Origin: SKW197 sp049970095
Lineage (GTDB): Archaea > Thermoplasmatota > Thermoplasmata > Lutacidiplasmatales > SKW197
Direction: 5' to 3'
Length of the DNA: 12,735 nucleotides
Assembly: GCA_049970095.1 (NCBI GenBank)
Contig: JBMFNP010000050.1
Coordinates: forward strand, 1 to 12,735
The position numbers and the translations under genes were made by a program. Shown piece after piece: positions 5,653-12,643 of this stretch; within the stretch, counting starts at the first letter, position 1, and each line of letters starts with the position of its first letter. The notes under the pieces are model-generated. The model saw only the letters and a program-made list of their open reading frames with translations, made no database searches and was not told the origin of the DNA.

Positions 5653-6834
5653 CTACTGTAATTTTTCGCCACAATTTGCACAGAATTTAGCATTAGCCTG
5701 GTTTTGGGCACCACATTTGGGACATTTTGGCATCTTCATTGCCTGTCCGCAGCTTGGACAGAATTTTGCGTCGGAAGGGACTTCTGCATTGCAATTTGGG
5801 CATTTTGTGGTGTCCTCCTGTTTTGCACCACAGTGTGGACAGAATTTAGCTCCAGGTGGAACTATTGTGCCGCACTTTACACACGGCTTTCCTTGTGCCT
5901 GCGGGGCAGGAACTGCGGGAGGTGAGCCAGGTGGTGGTTGCTGCATTGATTGTGCCATTGTACTCATCATCACATAGCCAGCACCGAAACCCGCACCCAC
6001 ACCCACTCCTGCACCTGCAGCACCCCCTGAGGGATTCTGTGCAGCCTCACGCATTGCCTGTCCTGTCTGATACTGCATGTAATTCACTCCGAGCACCTGC
6101 ATGCTTGCCCTTGAATCCACTGCTTTCTGCACCTCCTCTGGTAAGTTAATATAGAGCCCAGAAACTTTGTTAATTTCTACACCGTACATCCCAAAGTGGT
6201 CCTTTGATTTCTCCAGTACAACCTGTTCTATTGTTGTAAGATTTGCAGCAAGGTCAGTAACTCCCATGCCCTTATCCTTCAGATGTCCCAGCGCATCATA
6301 GACAAGCACAACCATCTGCTCTTTTATTCTTTCCTCAACCTCTGCACTGGTCTGGTAGTTAAGTGTGCCTACAAACTGGTTTATGAAGTTAGCAGGGTCA
6401 CTCACCCTGTACCTGAATTCTCCAAAAACTCTGAGATTGACAAATCCAAACTCCTTATCCCTGAATTGATATGGCTGTTTGCTTCCGAATTTTCCGTCAA
6501 AAACCTTCTTCTGAATGTAAAATACCTCTGCCTGCTGTTTCACACCAGAAAGTGCCTGTATTAAGCCACCGAGAATTGGTGCGTTCTGGCTTGTAAGTGC
6601 ATACCTATCTGGTCTGTCAATATATGCTAGCACTTTTCCATCCCTGTAAAATACAGCAATTTCGTCTTCACGCACCACAATGTTATCATTCATTCTTATG
6701 TTCCTTGGAACTTTCCACATAATCACATTTCTTTTGTATGCATCATCCCATGCGATAGTCATTGCACCGATTAATCCCTCTCTATTTGTAGCAGTAACAT
6801 CACTTCTTTTACTCCCACCAAACAGAAAAGGCAT
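5653..6834 (-). CDS. SPFH (YdjI-like) protein with three C-terminal zinc ribbons
   Basis: A 393-residue protein. Residues about 20-255 resemble the YdjI/'virion core protein'-type SPFH (stomatin/prohibitin/flotillin) family: VIMWKVPRNIRMNDNIVVRE, then AVFYRDGKV, a central EVFYIQKKVFDGKFGSK and FRYRVSDPANFI. A short Gly/Ala-rich stretch (270-287) and a Pro/Gln linker lead to three near-identical CxxC-N10-CxxC zinc ribbons (Cys318/321/332/335, 345/348/359/362, 371/374/385/388). No N-terminal membrane helix is visible; these proteins usually associate with membranes as oligomers. In B. subtilis YdjI recruits PspA to stressed membranes; a similar role here is inference. Start ATG lies 2 bases after the upstream stop, behind GGAGGTG (6840-6846). 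Neighbours are a coiled-coil protein and three zinc-ribbon proteins in one operon. Confidence 0.88.
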   Translation of the reverse strand: MPFLFGGSKRSDVTATNREGLIGAMTIAWDDAYKRNVIMWKVPRNIRMNDNIVVREDEIAVFYRDGKVLAYIDRPDRYALTSQNAPILGGLIQALSGVKQQAEVFYIQKKVFDGKFGSKQPYQFRDKEFGFVNLRVFGEFRYRVSDPANFINQFVGTLNYQTSAEVEERIKEQMVVLVYDALGHLKDKGMGVTDLAANLTTIEQVVLEKSKDHFGMYGVEINKVSGLYINLPEEVQKAVDSRASMQVLGVNYMQYQTGQAMREAAQNPSGGAAGAGVGVGAGFGAGYVMMSTMAQSMQQPPPGSPPAVPAPQAQGKPCVKCGTIVPPGAKFCPHCGAKQEDTTKCPNCNAEVPSDAKFCPSCGQAMKMPKCPKCGAQNQANAKFCANCGEKLQ

Positions 6835-6836
6835 GA

Positions 6837-7364
6837 TTACACCTCCGTTCCTGTAATGTACTTTATTCTTCGCTTGAATGTGTGTTCAAAATCAGCCAGC
6901 ATTTCTCTCACCTTTGAAATTGCATCTGGAATGCCATCAGGGTTGCTGTTCACTGTGGTTTTTAGTGCAATCACTTCATTTTTTATATTCTCAATCAAGC
7001 TTGCCATTGCATAGTCAAATTCATAGAGTTTGTTGAGTTCCTCCTCTTTAATCTGTAGTGTTGGTGAAATCCCGGAATATCCCTGCTCTGCATGGCGAAG
7101 ATCCCCTTCAATTTTCTGAATGAGTGCAGAGAGATTCCCGATTTTCTCAAGATGTTTTGTCTCATAATTTTCTACAAGGATTCTTCTGCAACTTTCCACA
7201 TCCTGTCTTGCCTGCTTGAGCTTATCTGCAAGCTGTATTCTGAGGAGATTGTCTGCAGCCCTTATATCCTCTCTTCTCCGATATCCTGCGTAGCCTGGCA
7301 CAAGCAACTGGATTTTCTTCAGAATTCCACGGTCCTCCTCCACCTTTTCTCTTATATCCACCAT
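6837..7364 (-). CDS. Coiled-coil protein, first gene of the SPFH/zinc-ribbon operon
   Basis: A 175-residue soluble, highly charged protein of unknown function. Its N-terminal part has the notable segment LLVPGYAGYRRREDIRAADN (21-40), followed by long amphipathic helices (about 42-140) with heptad-like leucine/isoleucine spacing suggesting an antiparallel coiled coil. I see no signal peptide, membrane segment or enzyme motif. It heads the operon, where a PspA-like coiled-coil protein would sit in the bacterial ydj locus, but I do not see convincing PspA sequence similarity. The ATG at 7364 has GTGAT (7372-7368) just upstream, matching the end of the archaeal Shine-Dalgarno consensus. The stop lies 2 bases before the SPFH start. 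The coding call is firm; an adaptor or scaffold role is inferred from shape and position. Confidence 0.82.
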   Translation of the reverse strand: MVDIREKVEEDRGILKKIQLLVPGYAGYRRREDIRAADNLLRIQLADKLKQARQDVESCRRILVENYETKHLEKIGNLSALIQKIEGDLRHAEQGYSGISPTLQIKEEELNKLYEFDYAMASLIENIKNEVIALKTTVNSNPDGIPDAISKVREMLADFEHTFKRRIKYITGTEV

Positions 7365-7393
7365 GTTATCACTATTTCATGTATATCTTTCAA

Positions 7394-7401
7394 GTATTAA
7401 T
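7394..7401 (-). promoter_or_regulatory. Possible TATA box for the coiled-coil/SPFH operon
   Basis: GTATTAAT on the plus strand (ATTAATAC on the minus) would place transcription start near 7370, giving a very short leader with the GTGAT motif. The A/T box at 7429-7437, also usable in this direction, would give a leader of about 40 bases. I cannot choose firmly. Confidence 0.3.
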
Positions 7402-7428
7402 TTTTTGCGTGACCTCTCTCCCACAATC

Positions 7429-7437
7429 TTTATATTA
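7429..7437 (+). promoter_or_regulatory. TATA box of the C39-like peptidase gene
   Basis: TTTATATTA spans 23-31 bases upstream of the ATG at 7460, the ideal archaeal spacing for a leaderless transcript. This decides the start: an in-frame ATG at 7379 lies upstream of the promoter. Confidence 0.65.
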
Positions 7438-7459
7438 TTTCAAGCGTATATTAAGAGAG

Positions 7460-8854
7460 ATGAGATGGAGAAGAGGTGCTGGTGCAATTGCTTTTTTCTG
7501 GCTTGTTTTATCAGTCGTGCAGTTCACAAACATTGCCTCTGCAGCGGTTACAATTCAAAATGTTCCTTATATCCATCAGGTTTATGACACACCAGACTGG
7601 TTTGACGGGCGCTGGGCATGTGGTGCCACAAGTGCAATGATGGCTATTGCATACTATGGGATTCTTCCGTACTGGGACTGCACTGTCTCTGTACCATATC
7701 CACATGTAAGTCACTGGGGAAGATATATCTGTGAAATTTACACATACAATGGCTACACATATAACATCGGAAGTGCGGACCCTAGTGGTAATATTGCCTA
7801 TGGGGGCTATGGATATATAACTCAAAACAACTGGGAGGATACAAAAGGACATATGGCCGAGTATTTTGTGAAACACGGGCTTGAATCTTCAGTTGACTGG
7901 TCACCCACATGGGCAGAACTGAAAGCGGAAATTGATGCAGGACACCCTGTTGTGCTTCTTACATCCCTTACAAGTGCAGGGCATTATGTGCTCGCAGTGG
8001 GTTACTACACAAGCCAGTATTCTGTTATTGTCAATGATCCCTATGGAAACAAAAACGAGGGGTATATGAATTACAATGGTGCATATGTAACATACGACTG
8101 GCCTGGCTACAACTATGGCAATTCAAATCTGAATATAGTGCACTGCTTCATTTATGCCAGAGGAACACCACCTTCACCAGACACAAATCCTCCACAAATC
8201 CAGATAACCTCACCAGGAAACAATTCCCTTGTCTCTGGTGCAATTCAAATAGAAGCACAGATTGTTGAGAACGAAAGCGGTTTAAAGTGGGCAAGGCTCT
8301 GCATTGACGCACCTGATGATGAACATGTAGTTGTCTGGGATTCCACACCGCCCCATCAATTTGCATTTAACACCACAAATTATCCTGATGGAAGCCATGT
8401 GTTCTATGTGCAGGCAAAGGATAATGCAGGCAATATAGGTGTGTCCTCGGTGAATTTAACTATAGATAACACACCACCAACGATCACGCACACGCCTGTT
8501 ACCTCATCGCCCCCTAACCAGACAATTGGAGTGAACGCAGAAATTGCAGACGCTAATGGAGTCTCTTCTGCATATGTTTACTATTCCAAAGACAACAATA
8601 CATTTTTTGCAGTTAGCATGTATGAAGTATCTCCTGGCTGTTATCACGCAGAAATTCCAGGGCAGGAAGGAGGCCCCATTTATTACTACATTGCTGCCTT
8701 TGATAATGCCAGCAATTCAGCTAGGGTGCCAGAAAGTGGGGTGTTCACAATCTCCATCGAAGCAGTGCCAGAGATGGGAGTACTCTCTTCAGTTTTCCTA
8801 TGCCTGTTTATAGTAGCACTCACATCTGTGGTGATATATAGAGAACGGCGCTAA
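7460..8854 (+). CDS. Secreted, C-terminally anchored C39-like cysteine peptidase with Ig-like repeats
   Basis: A 464-residue extracellular protein. Residues 1-29 form a signal peptide (Arg-rich start, hydrophobic core, ASA|AV cleavage). The peptidase domain (about 30-233) has the C39/papain-like set: Gln40 in VPYIHQ, Cys54 in RWACGATSAMMA, His175 in SAGHYVLAVGYY and Asp193 in VNDPYG. Two Ig-like/fibronectin-like beta domains follow (about 244-337, with PPQIQITSPGN and YVQAKDNAGN, and about 338-433, with IYYYIAAFDNAS). The C-terminus is VPEMG, a hydrophobic helix (442-459) and RERR, resembling either a plain membrane anchor or an archaeosortase-type CTERM tail. The chosen start follows the TATA box. 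It is divergent from the SPFH operon across 95 bases. Substrate unknown; no bacteriocin or ABC transporter is attached, so general surface protein processing is more likely than C39 leader cleavage. Confidence 0.85.
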   Translation: MRWRRGAGAIAFFWLVLSVVQFTNIASAAVTIQNVPYIHQVYDTPDWFDGRWACGATSAMMAIAYYGILPYWDCTVSVPYPHVSHWGRYICEIYTYNGYTYNIGSADPSGNIAYGGYGYITQNNWEDTKGHMAEYFVKHGLESSVDWSPTWAELKAEIDAGHPVVLLTSLTSAGHYVLAVGYYTSQYSVIVNDPYGNKNEGYMNYNGAYVTYDWPGYNYGNSNLNIVHCFIYARGTPPSPDTNPPQIQITSPGNNSLVSGAIQIEAQIVENESGLKWARLCIDAPDDEHVVVWDSTPPHQFAFNTTNYPDGSHVFYVQAKDNAGNIGVSSVNLTIDNTPPTITHTPVTSSPPNQTIGVNAEIADANGVSSAYVYYSKDNNTFFAVSMYEVSPGCYHAEIPGQEGGPIYYYIAAFDNASNSARVPESGVFTISIEAVPEMGVLSSVFLCLFIVALTSVVIYRERR

Positions 8855-10788
8855 TTTTTTGCAAAAAAATTTCTCAGAATTTCCCCTGGTTTTGACACAT
8901 GCTGGGGCTGGAAATCATCTGGCAGATATTTTCTATATCTCGGATTTGTAAATCTGGTATCAAGTAGAAAAATCACACCACGGTCATTCTCGCTTCTGAT
9001 GCATCTTCCAGCTGCCTGAAGCACCTTGTTAAATGCCGGGCAGATTCTAGCATATGCATAGCCCTTCTCCTTTCCATAACTTTCCTCAAGAAATTCCTGA
9101 ATTGCAGTATTCTCAAGTGAAGGCGGAGGTATCGGAATGCCAGCAATAATTACACATGAAAGCAGATTATCCCTGAAGTCTATTCCCTCAGAAAGGGAGC
9201 CTCCAAGCACCGCATGGAGAACCCCTCCCCTTGTACGGTTTTCCTGGAGAATTTTCAAGGTATTGATTTTCTCGCTTTTTGTCATTGCTGGCTGCTCGTA
9301 GATATGTAATCTTTCACTCCCCTTCTCAACGCGCTTTCCAATCTCCTCCATCATCTGATACGATGTGTAGAAAATTGCAATGTTGCCTGGCACATCATTT
9401 AGAATCTCCCTAATGGTTTCGCAGTATCTTGCATACATCTCCTCCCCCCTTGCATCATATCTGGATGTGAGATGCGGAAGCGTGAGCAGTACACGGTTTT
9501 CCTTTGGAAATGGAGAGGAATAATATTTCAGCACACACCTGCCCTCTGGTACCCCCAGCAAATCCCTGTACATTTCCAGTGGATACAGTGTAGCAGACAT
9601 TATAATGCCCGCAGGTGCTTTATTAAAAATTCCAGAACCGATTTTACCAGTATCCAGCATTTCACACACAAACAAATCCTCCTTTGCAAATCTGAGCAAT
9701 CCCCTTTCCTCCATACTCCAGTGTCTCAGAAAACTCACAATATTCGTGATATAGGGTTCAAGCACACCCTGTTTTTCAAGGAAAGCACCTAGCAAATCCA
9801 GTTTCTGGAGAAATTCTGGAAATGCGAGTTTTGATAGTGAGTTCACACTTGTCCTTTCAAAAACTTTCTCAAAGTACTCCCTCTCCAATTTTGTTTCACT
9901 TGCGAATTTTTGAGTAGAGAGGATAGCATACATTTTTCGCAGGATGTTAGCAATCTGGGGGTCTATCTTGCTAGCCAGACTTCCTCCCTCCTTGAAATCC
10001 TCTACATTCAGCATCTGGGTATAGTTTGCCCTGATGCGCTCTGGCAGATTATGTGCCTCATCCACCACTATCACAATGTTTTCAACATCTATCCCGAGTT
10101 TCTGAAGCACAATCTCACTAATTTCTGAGAAGAGATAGTTGTAATCACATACAATCACACTTGCATCCTTTCCCACCTCTGCTGCACACAGATATGGACA
10201 GCATTTTTTTGCAACCCCATACTTTATAATTTCATCTGCGTCCATCGGAAATTCCTTTGCCTTCTTCACTATTTCATTAGAAATTCTGGCGAATTTGCAG
10301 GCATGGGTTCTCAAGCTTGCGGCACAGATTTCTTCAAAAAATCTTGAGTTCTTTATGGGCTCTGCAATACACATGCTCCTTTTTCCAATCATATCTGCAA
10401 CTACGATACTCCTTTCTTTCTTTCGCATTCTAGCGAGTGTTTCTATTGCAATTCTGTGCTGGGATTGTCTTGAGGTCATGAAGAACACCACATAGCCGTT
10501 TCGCAACCCGTATTCAACAGACGCGGTAAGAGCAACAGCAGTTTTTCCAATACCTGTAGGGGCATTCGCCATCAAAAACTTACCTGCCTTCACACATTCC
10601 CTTGCTTCTTTCAGAAAATCTTCCTGGACTGCACGCAATTTCTCAAATGGAAATAAACCATCGGCACCAACTATTTTTCCCTCTTTTTTCACGGTAGGGA
10701 TATTACACACAGGGCATTCATATATAATCTCTCCCTTCTTTTTGACAGGTTTGAGCAAGTGGTGACACTTTTCACAGAACATATTCAT
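8851..10788 (-). CDS. XPD/Rad3-family Fe-S helicase with an N-terminal zinc ribbon
   Basis: A 645-residue SF2 5'-3' DNA helicase. Visible motifs: Walker A APTGIGKT (76-83), DEAH box (243-246), SATL (398-401), GGSLSEGIDF (529-538) and QAAGRCIR (591-598). Fe-S cluster cysteines are best assigned to Cys140 (RSMCIAEP), Cys155, Cys164 (HACKF) and Cys197 (CCPYL), equivalent in order and context to the four XPD ligands. Extra to the usual XPD is an N-terminal ribbon, Cys5/Cys8 and Cys25/Cys28 in FCEKC and ECPVC, resembling the first ribbon of RpoM/TFS. Likely roles are repair or transcription-linked DNA unwinding. The start (10788) lies 6 bases after the aIF5B stop; an ATG two codons later is equally possible and keeps the ribbon. 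The stop overlaps that of the convergent peptidase gene by four bases. Confidence 0.9.
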   Translation of the reverse strand: MNMFCEKCHHLLKPVKKKGEIIYECPVCNIPTVKKEGKIVGADGLFPFEKLRAVQEDFLKEARECVKAGKFLMANAPTGIGKTAVALTASVEYGLRNGYVVFFMTSRQSQHRIAIETLARMRKKERSIVVADMIGKRSMCIAEPIKNSRFFEEICAASLRTHACKFARISNEIVKKAKEFPMDADEIIKYGVAKKCCPYLCAAEVGKDASVIVCDYNYLFSEISEIVLQKLGIDVENIVIVVDEAHNLPERIRANYTQMLNVEDFKEGGSLASKIDPQIANILRKMYAILSTQKFASETKLEREYFEKVFERTSVNSLSKLAFPEFLQKLDLLGAFLEKQGVLEPYITNIVSFLRHWSMEERGLLRFAKEDLFVCEMLDTGKIGSGIFNKAPAGIIMSATLYPLEMYRDLLGVPEGRCVLKYYSSPFPKENRVLLTLPHLTSRYDARGEEMYARYCETIREILNDVPGNIAIFYTSYQMMEEIGKRVEKGSERLHIYEQPAMTKSEKINTLKILQENRTRGGVLHAVLGGSLSEGIDFRDNLLSCVIIAGIPIPPPSLENTAIQEFLEESYGKEKGYAYARICPAFNKVLQAAGRCIRSENDRGVIFLLDTRFTNPRYRKYLPDDFQPQHVSKPGEILRNFFAKN

Positions 10789-10794
10789 ACTTAA

Positions 10795-12549
10795 TTAGAG
10801 CCCCCAGAAAGAATTCTCCTTCTTCTTTATCTCTACAATTTTTGCAAGTGCCTCTGCTTCTTCAAAACTCAGTTGGAGATTTTTCAGTTCCTTATATTCG
10901 CTCTCGGTGATGTTGGTATAAAGAATGTCTCCCTCTTTTATCTGTCTGCCCACAGTTGCACCTTCAATTGCAACCGCTACTTCCATGCCCATCATTGCTT
11001 CATTAATGGATTTATTCTCGCTCTGGATACTCCGCACGCTTCCAATTACATTTCCATCTTCGCGCATCAGCTGCATGTGGGGACGCAATCTTCCTGCAAG
11101 CACGCGCACGCCCACAATAGCGGGCTTACTCACCCTAAAGATACACCCTGGTAGAATTTTTATTTTTGCAGGATATGTGATGTTCTTTCGTTTTTCTTCC
11201 TCAATTCTGAGTCTTTCCGCTTCCTTCCATTTTTCATAATCTTCCAGTAATTTGTAAATAATATTTCCATCAATAATTTTCACATTCTGTTTCGCTGCCT
11301 CCTCTCTAGCTTCCTCCTGGATTTTCACATTGAATGCAAGAACTGCTTTGTAAAACGGGTTTTTGTTTGTTCCTGCCTCTATGATATCATGCTTTGAAAC
11401 ACTACCAATCTCCCCTTTTTTTATCTGAATGTTTGCAATTTTGCATTCAAAACCCAGAGCTTCAATTGAGCCCACTGCGTCTGCCTTGATTACAATACCT
11501 TCATCTGCCACCTCTACAGTGGGTTTCATACTCTCAGAGACCTCACTCTTGTACTTTTCAAGGTTTTCTGGTTTATCAAGAACCCTTATAATTGTGCCCG
11601 CAATCACATCCTCCAGATGCTGTGCACAGATCCGCACACCCGCTGCTGCAATAACCTTTCTCTCCTGGCGAAATCTTTCTTCAGGATCCCTTATTTCATC
11701 CAGTGGTTTCGGACGAAAAATTGCTTTTACTTTTGTAGAAATCACACCCTTTTCAGTGCATACTAGAATTGTATCACCCACATTGAGCACACCTTTATAG
11801 ATAATCACATCAATCGCCTTCCCAAGCCCTTTTGCTTCCTTCACTTCCAGTACCGTGCCCTCACACACATCTTCTGGTGAAATTTCCAGTTGATTTTCAA
11901 GAAAGCGCTGTGCAAGTCCCACAAGAACAGAAAGGAGGTCAGGTATGCCCTCACCAGTCTTTGCACTCACAGGCACAATTGCAATGTTTTTTGTGAAATC
12001 CACAATTCTATCATATCTTTCAGCTGAAAGTCCCATATCACTCAATCTCCCTGCAATTTCATATACTCTTTTATCCAGTTCCTGAATTGCATACTCACTC
12101 TGCTCCTTAAGTGAATGAATAAAACACCCATCAATGCTTCTCCAGCCAGGGATAAGGTCAATTTTATTTGCACACACCACGAATGGAGTTTTATATTTTT
12201 TCAGAATATTTACCGACTCAGCGCTCTGTGGCATACATCCCTCGCGCACATCTACCACAAGAACTGCAATGTCTGCAAGTGCACCGCCCCTAGAGCGCAT
12301 CGTGATAAATGAATGATGTCCAGGCGTGTCTATGAACAGCAACCCTGGAATTTTAAGGGCTTTTGGATTGACCATCCTGTTGCAGATGCGTGCAATTGTT
12401 TCGGTTGGAATTTCTGTGGCACCAATATGCTGGGTAATCAATCCTGCTTCTCGCTCAGCTACGCTGGTACCACGAATTTTGTCCAGCAATGTAGTTTTTC
12501 CATGGTCAACATGACCCAGAACACTTACAATCGGCTGTCTTATTGGCAT
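10795..12549 (-). CDS. infB: Translation initiation factor aIF5B (IF-2 homologue)
   Basis: A 584-residue ribosome-associated GTPase that promotes subunit joining and initiator-tRNA placement. GTPase motifs: G1 GHVDHGKT (12-19), G3 DTPGH (74-78), G4 NKID (128-131), G5 SAK (195-197). Then come a domain II beta barrel (about 220-330), domain III (about 340-440), domain IV (about 455-560) and the C-terminal helix. The length equals the archaeal/eukaryal core form, without the long N-terminal extension of bacterial IF2. No intein interrupts the GTPase. I take the ATG at 12549 (MPIRQPIVSVLG), not an ATG 12 codons upstream, because the upstream codons coincide with the TATA box at 12573-12580. It heads a two-gene unit with the XPD-like helicase. 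The ribosomal-protein genes often found next to archaeal infB are not seen here. Confidence 0.96.
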   Translation of the reverse strand: MPIRQPIVSVLGHVDHGKTTLLDKIRGTSVAEREAGLITQHIGATEIPTETIARICNRMVNPKALKIPGLLFIDTPGHHSFITMRSRGGALADIAVLVVDVREGCMPQSAESVNILKKYKTPFVVCANKIDLIPGWRSIDGCFIHSLKEQSEYAIQELDKRVYEIAGRLSDMGLSAERYDRIVDFTKNIAIVPVSAKTGEGIPDLLSVLVGLAQRFLENQLEISPEDVCEGTVLEVKEAKGLGKAIDVIIYKGVLNVGDTILVCTEKGVISTKVKAIFRPKPLDEIRDPEERFRQERKVIAAAGVRICAQHLEDVIAGTIIRVLDKPENLEKYKSEVSESMKPTVEVADEGIVIKADAVGSIEALGFECKIANIQIKKGEIGSVSKHDIIEAGTNKNPFYKAVLAFNVKIQEEAREEAAKQNVKIIDGNIIYKLLEDYEKWKEAERLRIEEEKRKNITYPAKIKILPGCIFRVSKPAIVGVRVLAGRLRPHMQLMREDGNVIGSVRSIQSENKSINEAMMGMEVAVAIEGATVGRQIKEGDILYTNITESEYKELKNLQLSFEEAEALAKIVEIKKKENSFWGL

Positions 12550-12572
12550 ACTCTTCTTGGAGGATAAGAAAA

Positions 12573-12580
12573 GAATATAA
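12573..12580 (-). promoter_or_regulatory. TATA box of infB
   Basis: Plus-strand GAATATAA reads TTATATTC on the minus strand and lies 24-31 bases upstream of the ATG at 12549. It implies a leaderless infB transcript and excludes the upstream in-frame ATG at 12585. Confidence 0.65.
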
Positions 12581-12612
12581 TACATTTTCTGTGCAGGCGG
12601 GGATGTAGAAAA

Positions 12613-12620
12613 TTATATAT
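12613..12620 (+). promoter_or_regulatory. TATA box of the right-edge gene
   Basis: TTATATAT lies 24-31 bases upstream of the ATG at 12644, identical spacing to the divergent infB promoter. The two TATA boxes are 32 bases apart, so transcription machinery at one could interfere with the other. Confidence 0.6.
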
Positions 12621-12643
12621 TTCCCCACTCTATAACTCCTCCC

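Noticed and set aside
5222..5977. Plus-strand open frame of 251 codons, Cys/His-rich
   Set aside because: It is antisense to the first zinc-ribbon gene and the SPFH zinc-ribbon array. The cysteines arise as shadows of the repetitive ribbon codons; no ribosome binding site or family match.
6837..7364. Direct naming of the coiled-coil protein as PspA/Vipp1
   Set aside because: It is shorter than PspA, and I cannot see the PspA N-terminal amphipathic helix or conserved motifs; similarity is only in helical character and position.
7379..7459. N-terminal extension of the C39-like gene from the ATG at 7379
   Set aside because: The TATA box at 7429-7437 would lie inside it, and the extension would bury the signal peptide. 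The ATG at 7460 fits both promoter and signal peptide.
12550..12585. Twelve-codon N-terminal extension of aIF5B
   Set aside because: It overlaps the TATA box, and family members begin close to the PIVSVLGHVDHGKT segment.
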